This document shows positions 19,758-29,839 of a DNA stretch of 64,000 nt, in pieces. Both the position numbers and the translations under genes were made by a program. This DNA is from Farysia itapuensis (Eukaryota; Basidiomycota; Ustilaginomycetes; Ustilaginales; Ustilaginaceae). Each line of letters opens with the position of its first letter. Within the stretch, counting starts at the first letter, position 1. The stretch spans positions 744,001 to 808,000 of the forward strand of contig JALBYC010000001.1 of the NCBI GenBank assembly GCA_023212645.1. The letters run 5' to 3'. The notes under the pieces were generated by a model, which worked only from the letters and a program-made list of their open reading frames with translations, was not told the origin of the DNA and did no database searches.

Positions 19758-21644
19758 ATGAGGGCAGCCTTGTTAGCACTACTCTTGCCGCTGTCCGCAC
19801 AGGCATGGTATCTTCCCGGTGGCGTTCCGCACTCGTTCAAGAGGGGTGATCCAGTCCCCTTTTCTGTAAACGCTCTCCAGGCCAAAGCCTTCACCTCGCA
19901 GCTCAAAGGTCTCATCAAATACGACTACTATGACCCCCACTTCCAGTTCTGTCAGCCACAAGGCGGCCCACAATCTCAAAGCGAGAATCTCGGCAGTGTC
20001 TTGTTCGGCGACCGCATCTACAACAGCCCAGTCGAGGGCGTCATGCTCATGGATCAAGTCTGTAAGGAAATGTGTCGCACAAGTGTTCTACCAGAGAATG
20101 CCGATTTCCTCAATGATCGCATTCGGGAAGGGTACGCAGTCAATTGGATGGTGGACGGACTGCCTGTGGCGGAATCTAGACGGGAGGTCAAGACCCACGA
20201 AGAGTTCTTGTCGATAGGCTTTCAGCTTGGCCGCTTAGAAGACGAGTACAACAGAGTGCTCGATCCACCGGCACTCAACAATCATTTCGACGTCTATGTC
20301 GACTATCATCAACGTGGTCCTGACGAGTACCGTGTTGTAGGCGCTCGCATCTATCCCTTGTCTCGTAATTCGCTCAATGGCGTGTCAGCCGGTCAAGCCG
20401 CCAATTGCAGAGCAGCTGATCCAATACAGCTGGGCAATTCGACGTCTACGCCAATTGCCTACACCTACAGCATCATGTGGAAGGAGTCCGCCACCCCCTG
20501 GGCGACTCGTTGGGATGCGTACCTCAGAGTGTTTGATCCAAGAATCCACTGGATTGCGCTGATCAATTCGGTGCTCATTGTCAGCTTCCTCTGCGTGATG
20601 GTTGCCATTATCATGGCACGCTCCATCAGTCGCGATATACACAGATACAACGCCATTGATCTCACCGAGGACGTTCAGGAAGATTTCGGCTGGAAGCTGG
20701 TGCACGGTGAGGTGTTTCGACCGCCAAATCGACCCATGCTGCTCTCCATCTTGGTTGGTTCTGGATCGCAATTGGTCGCCATGGCTGCGCTTACCCTCTT
20801 TTTCGCTCTGCTCGGCTTCCTCAGCCCGGCAAATCGAGGCTCGCTATCTACAGTCATGATTGTCACCTGGACTCTATTTGGAAGCGTAGCAGGCTTCATG
20901 TCCAGTCGCATCTACGCCAGCATGGGTGGCGAGTATTGGAAACAGAACATCATTCTCACATCCATGCTCTTTCCTAGTCTCATCTTTGCCACCGTGCTCA
21001 TGCTCAATTTCTTCCTCATCTTCAGTGGTTCCTCGGGTGCCGTACCTTTCGGCACGCTGCTCGCCCTGGTAGCTCTATGGTTCCTGATCAACATCCCTTT
21101 GACTACCGTCGGATCTCTTGTTGGCATTCGCACCGGTGGCTTTCACCACCCGGTCAAGATCAATTCTATTCCACGTCAGATCCCATACCAGCAAACCTTC
21201 TACTTACGGCCAATTCCATCAGCTCTCATCGCCGGTCTGCTGTCCTTCGCATCGGCCTTTCTCGAGATCCTGTTTATCCTCAACTCCATGTTCGGCACTA
21301 AGATCTACTATGCCTTTGGTTTCCTGGCCTTGGCATTCCTGACTACGGCGCTGACGACAGCGACGGTGACGATCTTGTTTACCTACTTCCAGCTGTGCGC
21401 TGAAGACTATCGCTGGCACTGGAGAGCTTTCATGACGGGAGGCGCTGGAGCTGTATGGTTCTTTGCGTACGGCCTCTTCTTCTGGACTGCCAAGATGGAG
21501 CTGCCCGGCATGGCCAACAAGGTGCTCTTCCTCGGCTACCTCACCATCCTATCTGTGCTCTTTTTCACCTTGTTTGGTGCTATCGGCTTCATTGCCACTT
21601 ACGCCTCATTACGTAGGATCTACTCAGCCATCCGCGTTGACTAG
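19758..21644 (+). CDS. Transmembrane 9 superfamily protein (EMP70/TMN type)
   Basis: TM9 proteins are nine-span membrane proteins of endosomes and Golgi, involved in protein sorting and, in yeast, in adhesion and copper handling. From the ATG at 19758 (628 residues) there is a clear signal peptide, MRAALLALLLPLSAQA before WYLPGG, where the mature luminal domain begins. The luminal part runs to about residue 265, followed by one membrane span, the cytosolic block DLTEDVQEDFGWKLVHGEVF, and eight more hydrophobic segments. Family motifs include HGEVFRPPN, SRIYASMGGEYWKQN, and GFHHPVKINSIPRQIP. The C-terminus ends AIRVD, close to the KxD/E COPI-binding signal of this family. A second ATG at 19725 would add 11 residues and cannot be excluded. 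Intronless. Confidence 0.92.
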   Translation: MRAALLALLLPLSAQAWYLPGGVPHSFKRGDPVPFSVNALQAKAFTSQLKGLIKYDYYDPHFQFCQPQGGPQSQSENLGSVLFGDRIYNSPVEGVMLMDQVCKEMCRTSVLPENADFLNDRIREGYAVNWMVDGLPVAESRREVKTHEEFLSIGFQLGRLEDEYNRVLDPPALNNHFDVYVDYHQRGPDEYRVVGARIYPLSRNSLNGVSAGQAANCRAADPIQLGNSTSTPIAYTYSIMWKESATPWATRWDAYLRVFDPRIHWIALINSVLIVSFLCVMVAIIMARSISRDIHRYNAIDLTEDVQEDFGWKLVHGEVFRPPNRPMLLSILVGSGSQLVAMAALTLFFALLGFLSPANRGSLSTVMIVTWTLFGSVAGFMSSRIYASMGGEYWKQNIILTSMLFPSLIFATVLMLNFFLIFSGSSGAVPFGTLLALVALWFLINIPLTTVGSLVGIRTGGFHHPVKINSIPRQIPYQQTFYLRPIPSALIAGLLSFASAFLEILFILNSMFGTKIYYAFGFLALAFLTTALTTATVTILFTYFQLCAEDYRWHWRAFMTGGAGAVWFFAYGLFFWTAKMELPGMANKVLFLGYLTILSVLFFTLFGAIGFIATYASLRRIYSAIRVD

Positions 21645-21787
21645 GCATGCACCACGAATAATCTATCTAATAACACAAGCTCGATGATTTTGAACAATTG
21701 AGACCCTGAATTATGCGGAAATTGGCTGCATCGCCACTATGCTGCTCTTGCTTTGCCTCCATCACCACCACTGATCCTCTGCCAAAC

Positions 21788-23387
21788 ATGGGTGCCGCAC
21801 TCTCAATTCCTTTGCTGGGTGGTGGCGTTGCTTCAATCGCCAGCTCGTGCCTGGCTGGACTTGCGTTCTTCTGCACGAGCACCGCGGCTTCGGCTTTCTT
21901 CAAGTCGTGCAACTGTCAGTCGTCCATCGCAACTCGAGTTGGCTTTGCCATCATCTTTTGTCTCGACGCACTGCTAGCATGGCTCAGTCTGACGGGGTTC
22001 ATGATGCACAAGATCGAAGAGTGGTCGTACAACTATATCAAGATGGATTGCAAGGACAAAGATCGGTGCTATGGAGTCCTCGCTGTCCACCGTATCACCT
22101 TTGCTCTGTGTCTCTTCCACTTTATTCTAGGCACTTTGCTCATTGGCGTCAAAGATACACGGACGAAGCGAGCTGCTATCCAGAACGGTTGGTGGGGGCC
22201 CAAAGTGTTGCTCTGGCTTCTGCTCACCGCTCTCATGTTCTTTGTTCCCAACGGCTTCTTTGTCTTTTGGGCCAACTACTTTGCGCTCATCCTTGCATCA
22301 GTCTTTATCGTGGTCGGACTCGTTCTGCTGGTTGACTTTGCTCATTCCTGGTCCGAAACGTGTCTCGACCGCTGGGAGGAGACAGAGTCGGATTTCTGGA
22401 AGTTCACCCTCATCGGCAGCACTCTTGGCATGTATGCCGCGACGATCGTGCTCACCGGCTTGCTTTACGGCTTCTTTGCTTCAAGCGGCTGCTCACTCAA
22501 CCAATTCTTCATCAGCCTGAATCTCGCTCTCGTTGTTGTGCTCACGCTCTTGTCCATCAGTCCGCACGTCCAGGAAGCGAATCCTCGCAGCGGCTTAGCA
22601 CAGAGCAGCATGGTGGCAGCTTACTGCACGTATCTGACCGCATCTGCAGTCATGAACAGGGACAATGCCGAGTGCAACCCCATCACTCGAGGCAGAGGTG
22701 GAAGTGCCAAGACAACGACGGTCGTGCTAGGCGCCGTTTTTACGTTCCTGGCTATTGCGTACTCAACGTCACGGGCAGCTACACAGTCAAAGACGCTGGT
22801 GGGAAAGCGCAGAGCAGCTTTGAACGAGAGTCGACCTGCCTCTGGCTACGGACCACTGGCGACACGCGAATCAATGGACAACTCGGCTGGCGCGGTCGTC
22901 ACCGACCAGCCTACGAGCAAAGACTCGCTCCGCATCCAAGCACTCATGGCTGCGGTAGAAGCAGGCGCGATTCCTGCTTCCGCACTGGACGAAGAAGACG
23001 ACGATGACCACTCGGATGCAGGCGGCGCAGACGAGGCAGACGACGAACGACAGGGCACGCGCTACAACTACGCCTTCTTCCACTTTGTCTTTGCTATTGC
23101 GACGTGTTACACGGCCATGCTGCTCACGGATTGGCGCTTTGTCAGGCTGGGCGGGCCATCACCAGACCCAAGCGAGGAAGGTGCCCCGATTGCGTATATC
23201 GGCCGCAGTACCACTGCAATGTGGATGCGTGTGGTCAGCAGCTGGCTCTGCATCTGCATCTACACGTGGAGTCTCGTCGCTCCCGTTCTCTGTAAGTTTT
23301 TGCGTCCAGTAACGTGCTTAGTCCGAACTCCTATTAACTTTTTCCTTCTTGCTCTCAACAGTACCAGACCGATTTGGATATGACTAG
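21788..23387 (+). CDS. SERINC/Tms1 family membrane protein
   Basis: Serine incorporator family (Tms1 in yeast): a polytopic protein, recently viewed as a lipid scramblase-like fold; the precise role in fungi is unclear. Coding exons are 21788-23291 and 23362-23387 (intron 70 nt), giving 509 residues. About ten hydrophobic segments are visible. Family blocks include the Cys-rich SSCLAGLAFFCTSTAASAFF, RITFALCLFHFILGTLLIGV, KVLLWLLLTALMFFVPNGFF, NYAFFHFVFAIATCYTAMLL and the C-terminal TDWRFVRLG followed by WMRVVSSWLCICIYTWSLVAP. The last exon codes only for PDRFGYD after a split Leu codon, an ending typical of the family, which supports the splice. An in-frame ATG at 21713 would add 25 residues of no clear origin; MGAALSIP is the expected start. 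Its stop lies only 30 bp from that of the convergent methyltransferase gene. Confidence 0.92.
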
Positions 23388-23417
23388 ATACAAATACAAG
23401 TGTAATTGGATGCATGG

Positions 23418-24803
23418 TTACTCGAGACCGAACTCCCAGGTCCTGCATTCGCCTCCTCCAGCCTTGCTCGCCCTTGTCTGTGGATCGGAAGCAGTCGTGG
23501 ACCTGGACCGTAACAAGTCCTCGTTGTTGGGAGTGCTGACACCCTCAATGAATCCAATGGTCCGACGGTGTTGGTAGCCACGCCACTCTGTCGGGTCAAA
23601 CTCAAAACTGCGCCACAGATGGTAGCTCTTGTAGAAGCCGCTGCGTCTGGGCTTGTGATTGTCGTCCTTGGCGCTGGTGCGCGAGTGGAGGTTTTGTGGG
23701 CTTTTGAGCGAGAGGCCATTGGCGTTCATCTCTTGCAGTGTAGGTTTGCGGAGTCCACGGGGCAAAGCTGGTGCAGAAGCGGCTACGCTCGGCAGCATCT
23801 GGGGCAGTCTTTTGGCCAGATTGGCCACGTCCCACAAAGTGTACGGCGAGGCATTGCGCAGAGTGATGAGGACGGAGCCTCGCTTGTTGGGTGGGCGAAG
23901 CGGCTGCAGAGCTGCAAGTTGGGAGTTGGTGGTGTCCAGAATCGCTTGATCCGCTTCAGAAAGGTCCCGAGCTATCTCGTCGTCGTTGCTGTGTTCAGCG
24001 TCGTCATCCTGCTCATCCTCCTCTTCATCATCTGTGAGGTTGATTGGACGTTTGCTTTTGCCAGACGCATATTCAGGCGCCGTGCCGGCGGTCAACAGGG
24101 GAGCAACGGAAATCAGAAACCGGAGAATCAGCAGTTGGTTCGCCAGTACGTTGCGCGTCTCGTCCTTATGTCCCGCTCCGACGTGCGGAAAGCCGAACCA
24201 GACTTTGCTCCAGCGTTTCTTAGCATTGAGCTCTTCGTTTCGACTCGCCCAGTTTCCGCCCGTCGCCTCCTCTAGGTTTTGCTTGGCGGCTTTGGTCTTG
24301 CCCTTGGTGATGCCTTTGATTTGTTTGTGTTTCTCTAACTGACCGGCGTCTACGCCAAACAAGACAATGTCGTCTCGTCCTGCCAATGCACGCATTTTCT
24401 CAACGTTGGCTTGGGCATCCGGATACTTTGCATAACATTCTTCTTGACTGTCGTAAGCCGTGGCGAGAATCTGGCTTGGCGGGTGACTCCGTGGTGGTAG
24501 CAACAGACTTAGCGCAAAGGAAAAGTTGGCTTCTCCGACAATCAGAATGCTGTCTTCTTTCGTGAATGGTTGCACAAGCCGCTTTATACGCTTAGTCTGC
24601 TTTGGAAGGTCGTCTGTGTTGGTCTTACTTTCAACTGGCTTGCGTTTACTTGCATGTGCAGCGCCTTTGAGTCCCTGGCTTTTGGCGACGGACAGAGCTT
24701 TCCGCTTCGCCGCTTCCTGTGCCGCCCTTTCACGGTTCCTCACTTCCTGACTAGCCAGATGCCCATGGAGAGCAGCCTTGAGGTTGCCCTTCTTCTTCGG
24801 CAT
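23418..24803 (-). CDS. 25S rRNA (uridine-N3)-methyltransferase-like protein (Bmt5 family)
   Basis: Bmt5-type enzymes (DUF2431) use S-adenosylmethionine to make m3U in the large-subunit rRNA within the nucleolus. The 461-residue product starts MPKKKGNLKAALHGHL with a strongly basic, nucleolar-looking leader. The Rossmann-fold start DSILIVGEANFSFALSLLL (about residue 90) and ILATAYDSQEECYAKYP are diagnostic. Later come VWFGFPHVGAGHKDETRN, with the NFPH-type motif as GFPH, and NQLLILRFLISVAPLL, then LITLRNASPYTLWDV. An acidic insert (about residues 265-305, DDEEEDEQDDD) sits between the halves of the domain. The last block, YKSYHLWRSFEFDPTEWRGY, is also typical. Intronless. The family is well supported; the rRNA site is inferred. 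Confidence 0.85.
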   Translation of the reverse strand: MPKKKGNLKAALHGHLASQEVRNRERAAQEAAKRKALSVAKSQGLKGAAHASKRKPVESKTNTDDLPKQTKRIKRLVQPFTKEDSILIVGEANFSFALSLLLPPRSHPPSQILATAYDSQEECYAKYPDAQANVEKMRALAGRDDIVLFGVDAGQLEKHKQIKGITKGKTKAAKQNLEEATGGNWASRNEELNAKKRWSKVWFGFPHVGAGHKDETRNVLANQLLILRFLISVAPLLTAGTAPEYASGKSKRPINLTDDEEEDEQDDDAEHSNDDEIARDLSEADQAILDTTNSQLAALQPLRPPNKRGSVLITLRNASPYTLWDVANLAKRLPQMLPSVAASAPALPRGLRKPTLQEMNANGLSLKSPQNLHSRTSAKDDNHKPRRSGFYKSYHLWRSFEFDPTEWRGYQHRRTIGFIEGVSTPNNEDLLRSRSTTASDPQTRASKAGGGECRTWEFGLE

Positions 24804-24864
24804 GCTTGTCCGAGGGTAATGGCGCAATAAGCGCACGTCAACTCTATAGAGCTCACTAATTTCC

Positions 24865-24878
24865 AAAAAAAAAAAAAA
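24865..24878. repeat. A14 homopolymer in a divergent promoter
   Basis: Fourteen consecutive A on the plus strand, between the start of the Bmt5-like gene (24803) and that of the membrane-protein gene (25046). Poly(dA:dT) tracts of this kind commonly exclude nucleosomes in fungal promoters; that role here is inferred from position. Confidence 0.7.
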
Positions 24879-25045
24879 GGAGGAATTCCGCCTAGCAAGA
24901 GAAGTGTCGGGTCTTCCGACTCCCGCATTCACACTTTGCTTGGCGTGTGTGTATGCACAACAGCGCTGCAAGCTTTGTCCAGAACTGTCACAATCGATGG
25001 TCACCACAGCATAGCACCGTTGCCAAGCAATCTCGTTCGGTCCCA

Positions 25046-26665
25046 ATGCCGACCTACACCGCGGTAGACATAGACGATGATACTGCCGTCGCCGAGGAGG
25101 TCTCGCCATCATCCTACGTGCGCTTTCGATACGCCGCGGCTGAGTCACAGAAGGTGCTACACACTTCCTACCGTCGCTTCTACTTTTGGCACACCTTGGC
25201 GCTGGTGCCTACCTTGGCTATCTTGGCGACTGCTCTAGTAGCTACTCTGCAGGCTCGGCAGTTCTGTCATCTCCAGAACGCCAATCACGCTCATCGCACC
25301 GATCTGGGTGTGCAAGCGCATTCGAGCTACGAGCGCGGACGATGCAGAAACATCCTCGACCGTCAATTGCTCCTGTCAACCTTATTGCTTGGTCTTGTAG
25401 GCTGGCTGGCGTCATATACGAGCAGAAAGGCGTGCTGGGCCCTGGCGGACAGACTTGTCCCCCGCTTTGTTCGCTTGATATGCATCCCGTTCTCAGCACG
25501 GTCCGGTCACCAGCCAAACGCGGCACCACAAATCCCGGGAACTGAAGGTCTGGTGATCACCTCCGCTATCGCTGTACAGGCAATCATTGCCGAGTCGCTT
25601 CGTGTGCTGTCCTTTTACTGGGCCTGCTGTATCCTCGTCACCGCCCTCTGTCTCTATCCTAAGCAGGAACAGCGGCACGGACAAATAGCAGCGAGCTTGC
25701 TAGAGTCTCCGCCGCCCCTTCATCTCCCCGAATGGGCCTGGCGTCTCAGCTTCAGAGATCCACGCTTCTTTGTTGCCGCCTGGTCATCCATAGCATGGGC
25801 ACTTGCCGAGTTTGGATTTGGTGCATACCAGATCCTTCATCAGGTGGGACTGTATCGACCGTCTGACAGCAGCACATTAGCCGCCGCAGCAGCAGCGGCA
25901 TCAGCCGCGAACGGTTACACCATGTCTGCCGAAAATGAGGGTGTTGAGCCATCTGCCCCTAGCGGTGTGGCCACTGCTGACAAAGCTAGGCAGAGCTCGC
26001 CTTCGCTGGCACTAGAACAGGCTCGACAGAAACTCATACAGCCATTTGCAAACAACACTGCCCGCTCTGATAGGAAGCCGCCTAGCGCTGCGGCCAGCAC
26101 GAGCTATGGGTCAACGTCTGCATCTGCAGCCCTGGCGCGGGAGTCAGCAGAGCCGGAAGCGACTGGCGCAGACGGAGGCTCAGACGAAGATGAGTCGGAT
26201 GATGAGTCCATTTTCACCACATCGACCATCTCCATACTCGATCAAGAGCTTGAAGCCGAAGTAAACCGCTTCCTGTTCGCAAAAGAACGCGCCGAGGTCG
26301 AGGCCATCTTGGGCGTGCCACTGCCCGAAATTCCAGTCGCGCTGTGCGCACTTTGGCGTATAGATGCAATGCTCTGGTCCATAGGCAGTAGCTTACTTCT
26401 CTCTTCTTCCTTTACACATGCACAAGGCGGGTTGGGTCATCTTTCGCACGCCGAGTTCGATCTCTCGCAAGACTTTCAGCTCTTTCCGCCCCTGGACGGC
26501 TTCGGATCTACTTTTGCCATTCTCGTCGTTTTGCACACAATCGTGTCCACGCTCTGGGCGACTTCGCTGCCCAGCCTCGGATTCGCAGCGACAACGTATG
26601 CTTCATTGCTCTTTGGACTTGGCATCATGATAGCTGCGCTCGCTCGATGGGGCTTACTCATATAG
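25046..26665 (+). CDS. Multi-pass membrane protein of unknown function
   Basis: I do not recognise the family. From the ATG at 25046 (539 residues; an in-frame ATG at 24953 would add 31) four hydrophobic segments lie in the first half: FWHTLALVPTLAILATALVA near residue 50, LLSTLLLGLVGWLASYT near 115, a longer one near 170-205, and FVAAWSSIAWALAEFGFGAY near 245. A long Ser/Ala-rich, acidic cytosol-type loop (about 270-400, with DGGSDEDESDDE) follows. After it come a charged helix and three more hydrophobic segments that run to the C-terminus. The protein ends in the membrane (ARWGLLI). The acidic loop could be a phosphorylation platform. Intronless; convergent with FOL1. Real coding is supported by length, codon regularity and the membrane pattern; function is open. 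Confidence 0.75.
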   Translation: MPTYTAVDIDDDTAVAEEVSPSSYVRFRYAAAESQKVLHTSYRRFYFWHTLALVPTLAILATALVATLQARQFCHLQNANHAHRTDLGVQAHSSYERGRCRNILDRQLLLSTLLLGLVGWLASYTSRKACWALADRLVPRFVRLICIPFSARSGHQPNAAPQIPGTEGLVITSAIAVQAIIAESLRVLSFYWACCILVTALCLYPKQEQRHGQIAASLLESPPPLHLPEWAWRLSFRDPRFFVAAWSSIAWALAEFGFGAYQILHQVGLYRPSDSSTLAAAAAAASAANGYTMSAENEGVEPSAPSGVATADKARQSSPSLALEQARQKLIQPFANNTARSDRKPPSAAASTSYGSTSASAALARESAEPEATGADGGSDEDESDDESIFTTSTISILDQELEAEVNRFLFAKERAEVEAILGVPLPEIPVALCALWRIDAMLWSIGSSLLLSSSFTHAQGGLGHLSHAEFDLSQDFQLFPPLDGFGSTFAILVVLHTIVSTLWATSLPSLGFAATTYASLLFGLGIMIAALARWGLLI

Positions 26666-26771
26666 CTCATCACAGCGGAATATACCCATAAGCATGACCA
26701 TTCGAATTCCTTACTTTATACTGATACTGAGATGTAATTGGTGATACATCTTTGGGAAGGTAGAGGTTGTG

Positions 26772-29390
26772 TCAGGGTGAGCGGTAGATGGCGTCGGAAG
26801 TGAGGGCGACGTCTTTGATCTGTTGAATGTCGTGTACGCGCAGAATATCGGCGCCGGCGGCAATGGCAGCGGTGCAAGCAGCTGCTGTGGCGTATAGACG
26901 GTCTTTTGGGTCCTGATGGCCGGTGATTTTGCCGAGAAAGGCTTTACGGGAGACGCCGACCAGGGTTGGAAAGGCCGAAAGGGAGCAACACGGTTTCGTG
27001 ATGGAGTCAAAGATGGACACACCATTTGGCGAAGTGTGGGCAGGCAAGGTGCTAAGAGCGAGGGATGGCGTGGCTGACCCCGAGTAGCCCACTCCGCGGC
27101 CTTTGGTAGACTGCGTGACGGCTATGGGCTCTGTCAAGCGCGACAGTTGTCGAAGGAGCGATAAGTTGCCTGCGCTGTCTTTTGCGAACCCGATTCCGGG
27201 GTCGAGGACAATGTTCCAGCGCCGGACGCCGGCACGCAGTGCTCGATCCAGCCTCGTCTCGAGCTCGGAGCGTACACCAGCGACCACATCTCCGCCCTCG
27301 TACGTCGCTAATGAGTTCATCGTCTTGCTGTCCCCGCGCATGTGCATCAGGATGTATGGACAGCCGTGCTTGCTTGCTACATCGAGAATCGCAGGATCGC
27401 GCTCCCCGCCAGATACATCGTTGATCATGTTGGCCCCTGCCTCCAGCGCTGCTTGCGCAACAGAAGCGCGGAATGTGTCGACCGAGATCGCAGTCTTGAT
27501 TCCTGCAGCGCGAAGTGCTTGAACCACGGTGCAGACCCGTGAGGCTTCTTCCTCAGCATCGACTTCCACTGCGTTGGGAGCGGTGCTCATACCCCCGACG
27601 TCAAGCACGTCGGCACCCTGGACAACCATAGACTCGGCAGTAAGCACAGCATTCGCGGCCGTCAAATTGTCCCCTCCATCGCTGAACGAATCCGGCGTGG
27701 CATTGATGATGCCCATCACGAAGGTACGAGAACCCCAGACCCACTGCGACGGAGCACTGCCTGGTACTGGCAGAATACGTCGGATCCCACTCGGCTGATA
27801 GTCGGGCGACTTTTGCAGCATCGTCAACAGCTGTGACATTGTTCTGGAGTGTGTCGGATGTTCGAGGTCCGGCAAGATGTCTTTGAGGGGTTCGAGGACG
27901 AACTCGCGTTCCTTAATGCCAGGATGAGGTATGACAAGCTTGGGCGAGTCATCTAGCTCCAAATTGTCGTACAGCAGAATGTCCAAGTCAACGGAGCGGG
28001 GGCCTTTGTCAGGAACGCCGGTCTTGTCGCGTCCCAGCTGGATCTCGATTGACTGTGTCAACGCGAGTAAAGCATGGGGCGATAATTTGGTAGCGATGCG
28101 GCATGCGGCATTGAGAAAGTGGGGTTGATCGACATAGTACATGGGCGCAGTTTCGTAGAGAAAGCTTGTGTCTACCAGTACGCAGTCTTGCGCCTTGCTA
28201 AGAGCCTGTACGGCCGCTTCAATGTTGGCGGCGCGATCGCCAATGTTCGAACCGAGTGCGATGGCAGCGAGGTGCCAGCCTTGTTCGGCCGCCACACGAC
28301 GCGGTCCACTGCTTCCGACATCAGCAGGTGTGGACGGCGCTGGAGGCGAAATACCAGTAGAGATGGCAGCAGCGCGGATCTGCTCCTCCTCGAGCAAGGC
28401 TTCTTGCTCGAAGAATTCGCGAGTCCGCTCAACCTGCACACCGGCACTGCCCGCAAACATAATCGCACTCGGCTTGTCCACACTGACCCGAATCCGATCG
28501 ACTTTGTTCTGCAGCACGGCGACCCGCGCAATCGACGTGGCCAGACTCTCGACCGTCTTGTACGAACTCGACTCGACATAGGCCGAGATGCTTCGAACGA
28601 TCGTGCGATAGTTGTGCTGCTTGTTGACAACGTCGATGAGGTTGTGCTGCATATTCCGAATGTGCTTGGCTCTTTGGGGGCCAGAGAAGATGACGAGGTT
28701 TAGCTTGACGTTCTGCTTCGATTCCCGTTCCCAGGGGTTGACGCCAACGATGGTGTTGATGATAAGGTCCCGTACGATCACCTTGTCTTCCAGAGCCAAG
28801 TGCGATGAAGGGGACAGTCGCAAACCGGCCAGCTGCGATGGATCCACAGGCAAGGACACTTGGCTCCCGTCGACAGACACATAGTCATTTGCAGTCCGAG
28901 CGATCTGAACACCCGCCGAAGCAGCATGCAGTAAAGATCTCGGCTTCTCGACATTGAGTGTCACTTTGGGCGCATGCAGGATAAACAGGCACACTTTCGC
29001 CAAACCTTCGGCGACCGCTTCGAGGCTTCGATACTTGTTCGTTGCGCAGTGGGCCTCGAGTTGTTTGACGAGCACGCCGTAGTGAATACTGTGCGGTAGG
29101 TGATCAGATTTCCCGGCTTTCGAGACGTCCGTGTGCACTTGTGCATCAATCGTGACGGGTTGAGCCTGCACACGCTCCCAGTTGTCGACTCCAACGATCA
29201 TGCGCACCTCCAATCGCTTGACCGCAATCACGTCAGGCAGCCCATCGTCGTGCAAAGACATGACAGGAGCACAAAAGCGCCGGGCGCCAAAGCGAAGACC
29301 TGGACTGACGGAGGTTGGACGGCTGGCCGATAAGCGAAAGTCTCGTGCGATGTTTGTTCGGAAGATAAAGGCCAGATGCGTGCGTATCAT
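26772..29390 (-). CDS. FOL1: Folic acid synthesis protein Fol1 (dihydroneopterin aldolase, HPPK, dihydropteroate synthase)
   Basis: Trifunctional enzyme for three consecutive folate steps, from dihydroneopterin to dihydropteroate; the last domain is the sulfonamide target. The 872-residue product has a plausible mitochondrial leader (MIRTHLAFIFRTNIARDFRL). Two FolB-like domains follow, about residues 50-175 and 200-330, each ending in a SAGVQ block (VEKPRSLLHAASAGVQI; VDKPSAIMFAGSAGVQV). HPPK spans about 370-520 (AIALGSNIGDRAANIEAA, SFLYETAPMYYVDQPHFLNA, GPRSVDLDILLYD). DHPS spans about 560-872 (GIINATPDSFSDGG, MINDVSGGE, LMHMRGD, DPGIGFAK, GVSRKAFLGKITG, RVHDI). The DHPS GGxSTRP motif reads GGMSTAP near residue 600, see findings. 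An insert of about 45 residues precedes GVSRKAF. Intronless. Confidence 0.95.
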   Translation of the reverse strand: MIRTHLAFIFRTNIARDFRLSASRPTSVSPGLRFGARRFCAPVMSLHDDGLPDVIAVKRLEVRMIVGVDNWERVQAQPVTIDAQVHTDVSKAGKSDHLPHSIHYGVLVKQLEAHCATNKYRSLEAVAEGLAKVCLFILHAPKVTLNVEKPRSLLHAASAGVQIARTANDYVSVDGSQVSLPVDPSQLAGLRLSPSSHLALEDKVIVRDLIINTIVGVNPWERESKQNVKLNLVIFSGPQRAKHIRNMQHNLIDVVNKQHNYRTIVRSISAYVESSSYKTVESLATSIARVAVLQNKVDRIRVSVDKPSAIMFAGSAGVQVERTREFFEQEALLEEEQIRAAAISTGISPPAPSTPADVGSSGPRRVAAEQGWHLAAIALGSNIGDRAANIEAAVQALSKAQDCVLVDTSFLYETAPMYYVDQPHFLNAACRIATKLSPHALLALTQSIEIQLGRDKTGVPDKGPRSVDLDILLYDNLELDDSPKLVIPHPGIKEREFVLEPLKDILPDLEHPTHSRTMSQLLTMLQKSPDYQPSGIRRILPVPGSAPSQWVWGSRTFVMGIINATPDSFSDGGDNLTAANAVLTAESMVVQGADVLDVGGMSTAPNAVEVDAEEEASRVCTVVQALRAAGIKTAISVDTFRASVAQAALEAGANMINDVSGGERDPAILDVASKHGCPYILMHMRGDSKTMNSLATYEGGDVVAGVRSELETRLDRALRAGVRRWNIVLDPGIGFAKDSAGNLSLLRQLSRLTEPIAVTQSTKGRGVGYSGSATPSLALSTLPAHTSPNGVSIFDSITKPCCSLSAFPTLVGVSRKAFLGKITGHQDPKDRLYATAAACTAAIAAGADILRVHDIQQIKDVALTSDAIYRSP

Positions 29391-29839
29391 ACCATCTCAG
29401 AAGAGTCTTTACGGTTGTATCAGGGCCAAGAAGGGGTCCTTGGTAGCACAAGACGGATCAGGAACAGCGAACACGCGAACAAGCGAACAAGCTACAAGAA
29501 GATCTATATTCACGACCTAACAAGACGACACTTTTTTTCGGCTCTAACATAGCGGGCATTTTTGCGGACATAAAAAAAATGGCTGCTAAATGTTGGCGCA
29601 TTTAATGGTGAATTTAATTTTCTGGCTCAGTTTTCGGCGGTGTGCTCCTCGTTACACCATACAAGAAGCCTAACCATCCCTCCCACTCGCCATCGCTCAA
29701 CAGGACAATCAGCATCCGGTTCCTATGCGAACAAAGACATGATTGCTCACGACTGCTCCCAAACCTATCCCAGCGATTGAGGAGCCCTCCAGCAAGTTCT
29801 AGCCTATGTTAGCCATCTGAACAAAGGATTGCCATCACC
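29391..29839. other. Divergent promoter between FOL1 and the EST1/SMG6 gene
   Basis: A 449 bp spacer with an AT-rich core (about 29530-29630) holding a T8 and an A8 run. The flanks are CT/CA-rich. No gene, RNA or repeat array is seen. Confidence 0.5.
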
